Assembly: GCA_964639275.1 (NCBI GenBank)
Contig: CAZXCQ010000046.1
Coordinates: forward strand, 1-28,528
Direction: 5' to 3'
Length of the DNA stretch: 28,528 nucleotides
Origin: CAZXCQ01 sp964639275
GTDB taxonomy: Bacteria > Desulfobacterota > DSM-4660 > Desulfatiglandales > Desulfatiglandaceae
Part shown: piece after piece, positions 1-7,682 of the stretch
How positions within the stretch are numbered: the stretch's first letter is position 1
Layout: each line of letters opens with the position of its first letter
The notes under the pieces: model-generated
Told to the model about the DNA's origin: nothing
Databases searched by the model: none
The model's input: only the letters and a program-made list of their open reading frames with translations
Made by a program: the position numbers and the translations under genes

Positions 1-13
1 AAGGAGGGAAAAG

Positions 14-601
14 ATGCGTCCAGATAGAGGTGTTAAGAGGTCGTTTTTCCTGTGCTTCCTGATAATTTTTGGGGTAATCTTTGCCTATTCATCAACCGGT
101 TTTGCTTCGGGTGAATATGTCTATCTGAAATACAACATCCATGCCCAGCAGCATCGGAATTTCTATAAAGCAAGTTACGCCAATTGGACAGACCCCGGGA
201 AAGGGAATACCCTGTTCCCTGTAAACACAGAGGTCAAGATCGGGAAATGGGGCGGACGGGGGGGAAGAGAGGGGTTTTCTTTAACAACCCGAGATGGGAA
301 GAAAATCCTCGTTGAGTATAGTCCAAAAAATATGGGAATGAGTCTTCAAGAATATATAAATCTGATCACATCTCCAACCTCCGTGTCGCTGAAAGGTCTC
401 TCAGAGAAGGACCGCTATGGCATTAGCCTTGGAAAGGCCCTTGCTGGTATGACCAAGAACGGGGTCATGATCGCATTGGGTTATCCTGCCAAACACAGGA
501 CACCATCCCTGGAAAATAACGTCTGGATATACTGGAAAAACAGGTTTACCACCAAGGAGGTCATATTTGGTCAGGACGGGAAGGTCATCAAAGTCAGATG
601 A
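14..601 (+). CDS. Exported protein with BamE/SmpA-like C-terminus
   Basis: The start is well supported by a strong AAGGAGG ribosome site at 1-7. The 195-residue product opens with a basic stretch and a hydrophobic segment (about residues 10-30) ending in an Ala-Ser pair, which reads as a Sec signal peptide. I see no lipobox. The last 60 residues follow the SmpA/OmlA/BamE-like pattern: GMTKNGVMIALGYP, then WIYW, then a short strand ending in GKVIKVR. In that family this fold serves outer-membrane assembly or envelope stability. The middle (residues 35-130) is not recognised. It is separated from the lipid cluster by 368 non-coding bases, so it may be an unrelated neighbour. The export call is firm; the BamE-like call is moderate. 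Confidence 0.6.
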   Translation: MRPDRGVKRSFFLCFLIIFGVIFAYSSTGFASGEYVYLKYNIHAQQHRNFYKASYANWTDPGKGNTLFPVNTEVKIGKWGGRGGREGFSLTTRDGKKILVEYSPKNMGMSLQEYINLITSPTSVSLKGLSEKDRYGISLGKALAGMTKNGVMIALGYPAKHRTPSLENNVWIYWKNRFTTKEVIFGQDGKVIKVR

Positions 602-969
602 GCGTGTCTCGCGGCACAAGATTCTCGAAATAGTCCTCCTATTCCTGCCCGCTCCGTGAAATGTAGCCCGTGGAATGTTTATCCTGTGGAATGCGCCGCC
701 GATTTCTCTGGGGTGGTTTTACTGATTCGGCGCGGCCAAATTTCCGCCGGGTGTAGGCGGCAATTCTATAAAGCTATTTCTGCACGCGCCCTTAAAAACA
801 GCTCCCGGGAGGGCCTCCAGCACCCAATGCCACGACCGAAAAACAAACCGGTTTTTCACGATGCCGAGGCCGTATCCGCAGGAATCCCCATCGCTCTCTC
901 CAAGTGCCGTAGTTAAAAGAGCCAAATTGATACAAAAGAAATCGATTGAAATAGAGGGGAATCTTTTGG
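602..969 (+). other. Non-coding region upstream of the first KS operon
   Basis: These 368 bases hold no convincing gene; the short open frames lack ribosome sites and family features. A small hairpin (CCGCC 744-748 with GGCGG 756-760) and the right half of dispersed repeat family A (881-933) are the only structure seen. The promoter of the 970-5525 operon should lie here. A TTGATA box at the repeat end (about 927-932) could act as a -35 element, but no good -10 follows at a standard distance. Confidence 0.5.
881..933 (+). repeat. Repeat family A, right half only (copy 1)
   Basis: The stretch GGAATCCCCAT, then CCAAGTGCC, then a run ending AAATTGATAC matches the right arm of the palindromic element at 19594-19754 and part of the copies at 9028-9098 and 28392-28479. 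The left arm is not recognisable, so this is a truncated or decayed copy. It ends 36 bases before the KS start codon at 970. Confidence 0.6.
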
Positions 970-2115
970 ATGGGACCTGATGGTGCAGAGGTTTGGGTAA
1001 CCCATGTGGCGGCGGTCACTTCACTGGGCAGCAGTCTTGAAGAATTATGGCAAGGGCTTCTGGCCCGGCAAACCGCCATCAAGCCGGTCTCCCGGTTCCC
1101 CACCACCAACTACAAGGCCAGTATAGCGGCCTGTATCCCTGACCTCGCGCGATCGCGAGAGCAATCCATGATCCATGACCTGCTAGACCGCCTGGTAAGG
1201 GCAACGGGACCCGTTCCTTCGGATACCTTTCTTGTTATGGCAACCACAAAGGCGGGGATAGACAACCTGGAGCGGATTTCCAGGGGACTTGCTGCTGATC
1301 TCGATGATGTCCTGCTTTCTTCCATACCGACCGTTTTGTCACAAAGACTTGGATTAAGAGACCCCGGCATCAATATCAGTGCGGCCTGTGCCTCTTCCAC
1401 CGTTGCCCTGGCCAGGGGTGCGGCATTGGTTGCCTCGGGCATCAGGGATTCGGTCCTGGTCTGTTGTATGGATCTGGTGACCGAATTTGTCTTTTCCGGA
1501 TTCTCCTCACTGGGCATCCTTTCCCCTTTCCCATGTAGGCCCTTTGACCGGGGGAGGAACGGGTTGAGCCTTGGGGAGGGAGCAGCAAGCTTGCTGTTGA
1601 TGAATTCCGACCGGGTCCGCAAGGAGGGCAGGCCATCCCTGGGAGGGATTGCGGGATGGGGAGCGGCCAATGACGCCGCGCATGTCACTGCCCCGGCCAG
1701 GGATGGCCGCGGTTTGATCCAGGCCATTTCGCAGGCCCTGAGGAGGGCGGATTTGAAGGCCGAAGAGATTTCAGCAATTTGCGCTCACGGCACCGGCACG
1801 GTCCATAACGACATGATGGAGCTAACCGCCATTCATCGGGTGTTTGCGGGGCGCAAGATCCCGGTTTTTTCGATAAAGGGCGCTATCGGACATACCATGG
1901 GTGCGGCAGGAGGCATCGAGGTGGCCCTGGGGATGAAGGCGCTTTCTGCGCAGGTGGCTCCTCCGACAGTGGGGTTTTTACATCCAGAAGATGGCGCAGA
2001 AGGGCTGGTGAGTCCAGATCCCGCTGATATTTCCGGCGACTATCTGTTATCGACCAATTCGGGGTTTGGCGGAATCAATGCCGCCATTATTGTCAAAACG
2101 GGTGAGCAAGGATGA
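970..2115 (+). CDS. Beta-ketoacyl-ACP synthase (APE-type KS)
   Basis: This 381-residue protein should extend an ACP-bound acyl chain by decarboxylative condensation with malonyl-ACP. The thiolase-fold triad is complete: Cys140 in SAACASST, His273 in AHGTGT and His308 in GHTMGA, followed by the NSGFGG signature near the C-terminus. A purine-rich AGAGGGGAA lies just before the ATG. It overlaps the next gene by four bases (ATGA), and that gene is a Cys-less KS-like protein. The pair looks like the KS:chain-length-factor heterodimer known from aryl polyene systems (ApeO/ApeC). It is somewhat shorter than FabF (about 410 residues), as usual for APE KSs. The KS call is certain; the pairing is inference from coupling and family precedent. 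Confidence 0.9.
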   Translation: MGPDGAEVWVTHVAAVTSLGSSLEELWQGLLARQTAIKPVSRFPTTNYKASIAACIPDLARSREQSMIHDLLDRLVRATGPVPSDTFLVMATTKAGIDNLERISRGLAADLDDVLLSSIPTVLSQRLGLRDPGINISAACASSTVALARGAALVASGIRDSVLVCCMDLVTEFVFSGFSSLGILSPFPCRPFDRGRNGLSLGEGAASLLLMNSDRVRKEGRPSLGGIAGWGAANDAAHVTAPARDGRGLIQAISQALRRADLKAEEISAICAHGTGTVHNDMMELTAIHRVFAGRKIPVFSIKGAIGHTMGAAGGIEVALGMKALSAQVAPPTVGFLHPEDGAEGLVSPDPADISGDYLLSTNSGFGGINAAIIVKTGEQG

Positions 2116-2828
2116 CTGCGGCAATTACAGGTCTCGGTTGGGTAACCACCGGGGGAAAGGGGAGGGGAAGGGACTATCGTGGTTTTTCCATGACAGCGGG
2201 TCAATTGCCCCGGGTTACCCGGAAACTCGTCTTTGATAGACCCTATCCGCATTTTGGAAGGATGGATGATTTCTCACGGCTAGGTCTGGCAGCCATCGCA
2301 TTTGCCTTAAAGGACGCAGGGCTGGATAAATGGACCAAAAAGCGTGATATAGGCATCATCGCATCCACGGTCTATGGTTGTCTCCAAACAGATATCGATT
2401 ATTTTGAAACAGTAATACCGAAGGGGGGGCTTATGGCCAGCCCCGCCTTATTTTCCTATACCCTTCCCAACGCTTTCCTGGGAGAGGCTGCGGTCTGCTT
2501 TGGTCTCACTGGGGCAAGCCTTGTGATTAATGAAGATTCCCTTTTGGGGCTGGCCGGTCTGCGTGCAGCCATCGGTAGCCTCGCTTGGGGTGAGATTGAA
2601 AAGGTGCTCTGCGGCATTTGTGACCAGGGATCTCCACCGTGTCTTCCGCTGAGAGACAAGGGGTTGGCCGGATCGCTCTTTTTTGTTTTGGAGAAGGCTC
2701 CAGGGGCAAACCGGTCACCCTATGGAGCGCTCCGTCTTGACAAAAACGGGATTGTCTTTTTCAATGAACAAAAGATTAAGGATCTGATCGAACTGGCCCA
2801 AAAATGTCTGGCAGTCACTTCCAAATAA
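2112..2828 (+). CDS. Cys-less KS-like chain-length factor (ApeC-like)
   Basis: This 238-residue protein aligns only with the N-terminal half of ketosynthases, the layout of the short 'ketoacyl-synthase 2' proteins of aryl polyene clusters. The nucleophile position has no Cys: in GASLVINEDSLLGL the aligned residue is Ser143, so it should not condense by itself. Translation is coupled to the preceding KS by an ATGA overlap, and its 3' end overlaps the next gene by 25 bases. This supports a KS:CLF heterodimer in which the subunit shapes the cavity and sets chain length. I do not read it as a frameshifted full KS, because its end is integrated with the next gene and APE chain-length factors have about this size. 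Confidence 0.8.
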   Translation: MTAAITGLGWVTTGGKGRGRDYRGFSMTAGQLPRVTRKLVFDRPYPHFGRMDDFSRLGLAAIAFALKDAGLDKWTKKRDIGIIASTVYGCLQTDIDYFETVIPKGGLMASPALFSYTLPNAFLGEAAVCFGLTGASLVINEDSLLGLAGLRAAIGSLAWGEIEKVLCGICDQGSPPCLPLRDKGLAGSLFFVLEKAPGANRSPYGALRLDKNGIVFFNEQKIKDLIELAQKCLAVTSK

Positions 2829-4063
2829 AAACGCCTTTCTCAAATATCCGCCCCACAGACCCTGATCCGAAAGCGGATGCCCCCGCGGGGCAGTCAGATT
2901 CCCACCTGCTCAAGACAATCATTGCGATACCGGTCTACAATCACGCCGCCACACTCAGAGGGGTGACAACCCGAGCGCTTCGGGTACACAATGAGGTTAT
3001 GGTGGTAGACGATGGCAGCGCAGACGATGTCATTGGCGCCCTCAACGGTCTTGGCGTCCATATGATTCGTCATCAGCAAAACCTTGGGAAGGGGGCAGCC
3101 ATTTTGACCGCGGCCCGGGAAGCGCGTCGACTGGGCATGACCCATATGGTGACAATTGATGCCGATGGTCAACACGATCCAGACGATTTTGACCGCTTTA
3201 TTCAGGTGATGCAGCAGGCTCCGGAGGCAATTGTTGTTGGCAAACGTGATTTCCAAAACGCCGATGTGCCCCGGGCAAATCGGTTTGGCCGGGGTTTTTC
3301 CAATTTCTGGTTGAGACTTCAGACCGGCAAGACGCTGGGGGATGCGCAGAGTGGTTTTCGGGCTTACCCTCTTTTCGTGCTTGAGAAACTGAAACTCCGC
3401 GAAAAACGCTATACCTTTGAGATCGAGGTACTGGTCAGGGCGGCCTGGGCCGGGGTGGAACTGCGGGAGGTGGATATTTCCACTTATTATCCCTCGGCCA
3501 GGGAGCGGGTTTCCCATTTTCACCTCTTCTTTGACAATCTTCGACTCAGCCTTCTCAATACAAAACTGACCATGAGATCGATCGCCCCCTTTCCCCACAC
3601 AAAGATCGTGGATAGCCGGGACCGGGCCGGAGAAAAGATAACCGTGCTTCATCCCCTAAAGTCAATAAAGCGGCTCCTTACAGAAAATACCTCCCCTGAA
3701 AGGCTCGCAGCCGCAGGGGCGCTGGGGGTGTTTCTTGGGACACTGCCCTTGATCGCCTGCCACACAGTCGCGATACTCTTTGCGGCAGGGTATTTCCGGC
3801 TCAATAAGGTGGCGGCCGTAAGTACCAGTCAGCTCTGCATGCCTCCGCTCGTCCCGGCCCTTTGTATCGAAATTGGATATTTTATCCGTCATGGTAGGTT
3901 TTTGACAGAGATCTCGCTCAAGACGCTTGGCTACCAGGCACCGGAGCGGCTCTACGAGTGGTTGATCGGTTCTCTGATACTTGCCCCTGCAATGGCGACT
4001 CTGATAGGGGGCGGTATCTATGTCATGGCCTTATCTCTGCGTTTGAGGAAAGCGGGAACATAA
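2804..4063 (+). CDS. Family 2 glycosyltransferase with C-terminal DUF2062 membrane domain
   Basis: The 419-residue protein probably transfers a sugar, or makes a polyprenyl-phosphate sugar, at the inner face of the cytoplasmic membrane. GT2 marks are clear: AIPVYNHAATL (41-51), VVDDGSADD (67-75), NLGKGAAI (93-100), the metal-binding TIDADGQHDPDD (117-128) and GDAQSGFRAY (179-188). From about residue 285 to the end it resembles DUF2062: a SPERLAAAGALGVFLGTLPL stretch and three hydrophobic segments. GT2-type enzymes are regular members of aryl polyene clusters, where they are thought to modify the polyene or its lipid anchor. The start overlaps the upstream gene; a later start is possible, as the first 35 residues are not conserved-looking. 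The substrate is unknown. Confidence 0.85.
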   Translation: MSGSHFQIKTPFSNIRPTDPDPKADAPAGQSDSHLLKTIIAIPVYNHAATLRGVTTRALRVHNEVMVVDDGSADDVIGALNGLGVHMIRHQQNLGKGAAILTAAREARRLGMTHMVTIDADGQHDPDDFDRFIQVMQQAPEAIVVGKRDFQNADVPRANRFGRGFSNFWLRLQTGKTLGDAQSGFRAYPLFVLEKLKLREKRYTFEIEVLVRAAWAGVELREVDISTYYPSARERVSHFHLFFDNLRLSLLNTKLTMRSIAPFPHTKIVDSRDRAGEKITVLHPLKSIKRLLTENTSPERLAAAGALGVFLGTLPLIACHTVAILFAAGYFRLNKVAAVSTSQLCMPPLVPALCIEIGYFIRHGRFLTEISLKTLGYQAPERLYEWLIGSLILAPAMATLIGGGIYVMALSLRLRKAGT

Positions 4064-4076
4064 CCGCAAGGGGAAG

Positions 4077-5525
4077 ATGCGAATCGTCCTTGTGCACCCT
4101 GCCGGCTCTAACTGGGTCCCGGGAAAAAAAGATGTGACGCCCACGGCCAACCGAATGGCCCCCATCGGCCTTCTATCCATTGCCGCCTATCTTCAGGGAG
4201 CAGGACATAAAATCTTTGTCCACGACTGTCTGGGACCCAAGGCCCCCATGGGAAATCAGACCAATGCCAGGATAATCCTTGACCATCACCCTGATTTGGT
4301 GGGGTTTTCTGCCACCACCTCCGGTTTTCTGGATGGATACGACCTTGCCACCATGATAAAGAAGACCCGGCCTCAGATCAAAACCGTGTTTGGCGGGGTG
4401 CATGTCTCTTCAATGGGGGCCAAGCTCCTTGATGACTACCAGAATGTGGACTTCCTTTGTCCGGGAGAAGGGGAGGGCACCCTGGAAGAACTTGCATCCG
4501 GGAGAGATATCCACCAGATTGACGGCCTGATCTGGAAGGATAACGGACAGACAGTAACCAACTCACCGCGGTCTCAGATAAAGGACCTCGACAATCTCCC
4601 CTTTCCTGCTTATGAAAAGCTGGCGGGGTTTCCCAGGGGCTATAACCTCCCGCTCTTTAGCCATATCCTGGGCTCGGGGGCCACCATCATCACCAGCCGC
4701 GGGTGTCCCTATCGGTGCTCATTTTGCGACCGCTCGGTCTTTAGGCAGACCTATCGTTATAACTCGGCTGAATATGTCTATGAACACATGTGGTATCTGC
4801 GGAGGCGTTTTGGGGTGCGTCATATCAATATCTATGACGATCTCTTTACGGCCCATCGTCGGCGGATCACCGCACTCTGTGAGCTTCTGGTCTCAAGACC
4901 GCTTGGGATACAATTCAACTGTGCGGTACGTGTGGGACATGCCGACGACGCCTTGCTGCAAATGCTCAAAGATGCGGGCTGTCTCCAGGTCTCTCTCGGG
5001 ATTGAGACCGGCGACCCCCAACTGATGGAAGTTCATAAAGGTGATGTGGATCTCCAGGGGGTGAGAGATACGGTACGGCGTATACAGAGCAAGGGGCTCA
5101 GGGCAAAGGGGCTTTTTATGATGGGGCTGCCTGGAGATACTGAGGAATCGATTCAGAAGACCGGAGATTTTGCCATCTCCCTGGGTCTTGATGACATGAA
5201 TATGTCCAAATTTACACCATTTCCCGGGGCCCCGGTCTGGTCTACCATATTCGAATCCGGGACATTCGACAATGACTGGAGAAAGATGAACTGTCTCAAC
5301 TTCGTCTTTCTTCCCAAGGGGATCGAATCAAAAGAACGGCTCGAAGAGCTCTATAATCGTTTTGTAAAGAGGTTTTATACCCATCCGGGGTGGCGTAAAA
5401 AATTCCGAAAACGGCTGTGGCAGCACAGAAGAAGCCTCTGGCACCTCCTTGCCCACCTGCCAACCTTCCTGGCGGCGAAACGCCACTTTGAGCCAACAAG
5501 GGAGACGAAAACTACGGGGACTTAA
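4077..5525 (+). CDS. B12-binding-domain radical SAM enzyme (first of three)
   Basis: At 482 residues this is the largest radical-SAM protein here. Residues 1-145 look like the Rossmann-type cobalamin-binding domain (MRIVLVHPAG, VGFSATTSGF, VFGGVHVS, CPGEGEGTLEEL). The usual DxHxxG cobalt-ligand motif is not present; the place reads VHDCLGP. Cys210, Cys214 and Cys217 (RGCPYRCSFCD) form the CX3CX2C site for the 4Fe-4S cluster and SAM. GIETGDPQ and MMGLPGDTEES are further class-typical blocks. The C-terminus is strongly basic. An AAGGGGAAG ribosome site precedes the ATG, and the gene ends the 970-5525 operon. Relatives methylate unactivated carbons or catalyse cyclisations; the lack of the His ligand suggests base-off/His-off cobalamin or no cobalamin. 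The substrate is probably an ACP-bound or free lipid, by context only. Confidence 0.85.
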   Translation: MRIVLVHPAGSNWVPGKKDVTPTANRMAPIGLLSIAAYLQGAGHKIFVHDCLGPKAPMGNQTNARIILDHHPDLVGFSATTSGFLDGYDLATMIKKTRPQIKTVFGGVHVSSMGAKLLDDYQNVDFLCPGEGEGTLEELASGRDIHQIDGLIWKDNGQTVTNSPRSQIKDLDNLPFPAYEKLAGFPRGYNLPLFSHILGSGATIITSRGCPYRCSFCDRSVFRQTYRYNSAEYVYEHMWYLRRRFGVRHINIYDDLFTAHRRRITALCELLVSRPLGIQFNCAVRVGHADDALLQMLKDAGCLQVSLGIETGDPQLMEVHKGDVDLQGVRDTVRRIQSKGLRAKGLFMMGLPGDTEESIQKTGDFAISLGLDDMNMSKFTPFPGAPVWSTIFESGTFDNDWRKMNCLNFVFLPKGIESKERLEELYNRFVKRFYTHPGWRKKFRKRLWQHRRSLWHLLAHLPTFLAAKRHFEPTRETKTTGT

Positions 5526-5536
5526 CTATCTTATGT

Positions 5537-5708
5537 TGCAACCGTTCACGGGTTCAAAGGTTCAGAGGTTCAAGGTTGCATTTTTGGCCCCCAGGCCCGA
5601 TCTTGGACGCATACATGCCATAAGCGGAGCCGGATTCGTCACCTTTATACTGCTCTTGCCCCTAACCCTGGATCCCGATTGATCGGGAAACCTGGAACCT
5701 GTGAGCCC
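5537..5708. repeat. Convergent intergenic region with GGTTC-rich inverted ends and a hairpin
   Basis: Between two convergent genes lies TGCAACC (5537-5543) facing GGTTGCA (5574-5580), enclosing three GGTTCA units at exact 8-base spacing (5551, 5559, 5567). The far end reads as the opposite strand of a similar GGTTCC-rich motif (5691-5701). A perfect TCCCGA/TCGGGA hairpin with a four-base loop is at 5673-5688. This could serve as a bidirectional terminator or be a decayed repeat element. No U-run follows the hairpin directly, so termination is uncertain. Confidence 0.4.
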
Positions 5709-7223
5709 TTACCTTATGTTTAGAATCGTAAAGAGATGATTGTCAATCGTGTCGTGAAAGGCGGTGTATACCGTGTTATCAATCTCCACGCAGCTCTTAT
5801 TTACCCCGATATCTCTGACCCGGACCCTTTGCCAGGAATTGGCGAGTCTCATATCAAAGGCCTTTGATCCAGCCTCCTTGACCGTCCAGACCCTAACAGA
5901 TGCATCCATTTCGCCCAATGAAGAATCCTTTACCAAAGCCCTTTCCTCTTTGTCCATATAGAGTTGTCGGGATCTGAGCGCCTTTCGGGAGATCTCTTCA
6001 ACATCCACCCCGATTGGGCCATCAGAGGCAACCGCTATGGCAAACCTGCTGTCATGAGAAACAGAACAGAAGGATGGAGGAGCCCCATCCGTCGGTTCAC
6101 AGCGGGGACGTATCCCATCGGGGGAAACTGTTGTAATAGAAGATGAAGGCGTTTTCCGGTCGCCACCGGACAGCTGTCTCGAGACACCCTTGCAACAGAG
6201 ACGCGCTGCCAGATAGCTCCTTCCCCTTTTTTCCCCCATCCCTTTAAATCGATCTGTCTCCGTATCTGAAAGAGCCTTTTCTGCAAGCCCATTGACGGTC
6301 CTGAGTTCAATAAGAGAAAGTGCCTTACAATGGCTGTTTATCGATTCGAGCGGGTGATCTCTGGCACCCTTCAAGATCCAATCGGGCGGTCTTGTCTTGC
6401 CGGCGCTGACATCCCTCATCCGGAGACCGATTATCTCCTCATGGGGGAGACCATCCGGGTCAGAGATCCAGATATTGAAGACAAGTGGATGAGACGCCGA
6501 TCCAACCGGGATTATCCGGCTGATATAGCTCCTTCCCGAAATAGTCGGATTGAGAACCAGGCGTCTATCAAACCCCACAGGGAATCCGACGATCCCGGTA
6601 TATCGTTGTCCCCAGGCAGAGGCTGCATGAAGGGCCGCATCAAGGGGAAAAGGGGAGCCCAGTGGCCCCGACGAACCCCCTGCGTCCGCACCTTGAACAT
6701 ATGCCAGGGCACCCTTTTTAGATACAAAGAGGGGGTCTTTGACATTGTGATAGGCAGGCCCAAATGGGACAAGGTCGCTGTAGAGCCTCTGCGAGGGGAT
6801 ATCAATACATACCCCTTCGAGGGCGGAAAAAAAGTCGAGCGGCAGCAGGTAAATCTCGCCCCTTTCTTGCCCAAATTGGATGGTCACATGCTCCTTGGTG
6901 CGGGTGATTGAGGTCTTTGGTGATCTGCCCCTGGTGATCAATTTTGAACTTACATTACCATCTCTCAAGACCTCAATTTCGTTATAGGCCTCCACCAGCC
7001 CTCCGGGGGCCCCGCTAAATAAAAACCTGTCAAACCTGGCATCCGTGATCAAGGTCACGTCAAGATGGGGCAGATGGGTTTGGGTGGATGCAGCCAAAAG
7101 CTGCATGGCTTCTACCGCAGGAAAAACGGCCTTGCCATCAAGATGATGATCTTTTAGATAGGGATGGATTGGTATTTCGACAGGCAACCGTACCTTTTCG
7201 GTTATCTCGGGAAGGTCTTCCAT
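5709..7223 (-). CDS. Polyketide-type dehydratase fused to 4'-phosphopantetheinyl transferase
   Basis: This 504-residue protein combines two activities. Residues about 15-290 form a double-hot-dog PS-DH dehydratase. The HxxxGxxxxP motif is present (His26, Gly30, Pro35 in DHHLDGKAVFP), LYSDLVPFGPAYHN (148-160) is the conserved mid-domain block, and Asp195/His199 (PLDAALH) fit the second catalytic motif. Residues about 380-504 are an Sfp-type PPTase: FCSVSHD (386-391), IGVDVEE (404-410) and WTVKEAGSKAF (446-456), which hold the metal- and CoA-binding acids and Lys. A low-complexity Ser/Pro linker (about 355-380) joins them. The PPTase half can activate the three ACPs here. The ATG at 7221-7223 lies inside the end of the thioesterase gene, a 22-base overlap, so translation is probably coupled. 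The fusion of housekeeping loader and chain-processing enzyme is unusual. Confidence 0.85.
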   Translation of the reverse strand: MEDLPEITEKVRLPVEIPIHPYLKDHHLDGKAVFPAVEAMQLLAASTQTHLPHLDVTLITDARFDRFLFSGAPGGLVEAYNEIEVLRDGNVSSKLITRGRSPKTSITRTKEHVTIQFGQERGEIYLLPLDFFSALEGVCIDIPSQRLYSDLVPFGPAYHNVKDPLFVSKKGALAYVQGADAGGSSGPLGSPFPLDAALHAASAWGQRYTGIVGFPVGFDRRLVLNPTISGRSYISRIIPVGSASHPLVFNIWISDPDGLPHEEIIGLRMRDVSAGKTRPPDWILKGARDHPLESINSHCKALSLIELRTVNGLAEKALSDTETDRFKGMGEKRGRSYLAARLCCKGVSRQLSGGDRKTPSSSITTVSPDGIRPRCEPTDGAPPSFCSVSHDSRFAIAVASDGPIGVDVEEISRKALRSRQLYMDKEERALVKDSSLGEMDASVRVWTVKEAGSKAFDMRLANSWQRVRVRDIGVNKSCVEIDNTVYTAFHDTIDNHLFTILNIR

Positions 7224-7681
7224 AAGTGTCGGGTCTTTTCATCAATTGCCACGGGTCTGCCAGACGAATTGGTTGCACAGTGTCTTGTAAATCCCTTGCA
7301 GATGATATCATTTGAGTCTGTGCGGGTAATGACATAGTCAAACTGGATCCGGACCCTCTCAAGTTTCGCCGGATGCGTGTGAATCCACATGGTGTCATCA
7401 TAGTATAAGGGTCTGTAGTATTTGACACCCACCTCAATAATGGGATAAATATAGCCACCCTTCTCGATCTCACCATAGGTGCACCCTGCATCGCGCATCA
7501 ATGAAGCCCTTCCGAGTTCAAAGAAGCGCATATGGTTGGCATGGTATACGGTCTTCGAGCGATCTGTGTCCGCATAGAGGACGCGATTTTTGCACCGGTG
7601 CCAGACCAACCCCCCGGTCCGATCCCTTATATACCGTTGGTCGTCTCTAAACACCTCGGGGATAAATGGTTTTGGCCTCAT
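7202..7681 (-). CDS. Hot-dog acyl-CoA/acyl-ACP thioesterase (4HBT/YbgC type)
   Basis: This 159-residue protein should hydrolyse an acyl thioester or help unload the chain. The family signature is RVLYADTDRSKTVYHANHMR (33-52): Asp38 matches the catalytic Asp of the YbgC/4-hydroxybenzoyl-CoA thioesterase group, and FFELGRASLM follows. The reading frame stays open farther upstream, but the ATG at 7679-7681 is preferred: it lies one base after the stop of the KS gene and gives the family's usual length and N-terminus. It therefore sits in a tight KS-thioesterase-dehydratase operon. A thioesterase of this fold is a regular member of aryl polyene clusters. Confidence 0.85.
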   Translation of the reverse strand: MRPKPFIPEVFRDDQRYIRDRTGGLVWHRCKNRVLYADTDRSKTVYHANHMRFFELGRASLMRDAGCTYGEIEKGGYIYPIIEVGVKYYRPLYYDDTMWIHTHPAKLERVRIQFDYVITRTDSNDIICKGFTRHCATNSSGRPVAIDEKTRHLWKTFPR

Positions 7682-7682
7682 C

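Noticed and set aside
656..1109. Small genes in the 602-969 gap on either strand
   Set aside because: The frames lack ribosome sites, overlap a repeat and give Cys/Arg/Pro-rich products without pattern.
1110..1727. Reverse reading frame of about 205 codons inside the first KS
   Set aside because: It mirrors the KS coding pattern and lacks any domain; the KS is certain.
2112..2828. Frameshifted or truncated full-length ketosynthase
   Set aside because: The end overlaps the next gene cleanly, no KS C-terminal motifs occur in other frames downstream, and short Cys-less KS-like proteins of this size are known from aryl polyene loci.
2894..3652. Long reverse reading frame (about 250 codons) opposite the glycosyltransferase
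   Set aside because: It is a shadow of the GT2 gene, whose motifs are on the forward strand; the reverse protein has no family features and no ribosome site.
5551..5572. Three GGTTCA units at 8-base spacing as a CRISPR-like array or operator
   Set aside because: The units are far too short for a CRISPR and lie between convergent genes, not upstream of a promoter; kept only as a repeat.
6330..6911. Forward reading frame of about 190 codons inside the dehydratase-PPTase
   Set aside because: The reverse frame has HxxxGxxxxP, DxxxH and PPTase motifs; the forward protein has none.
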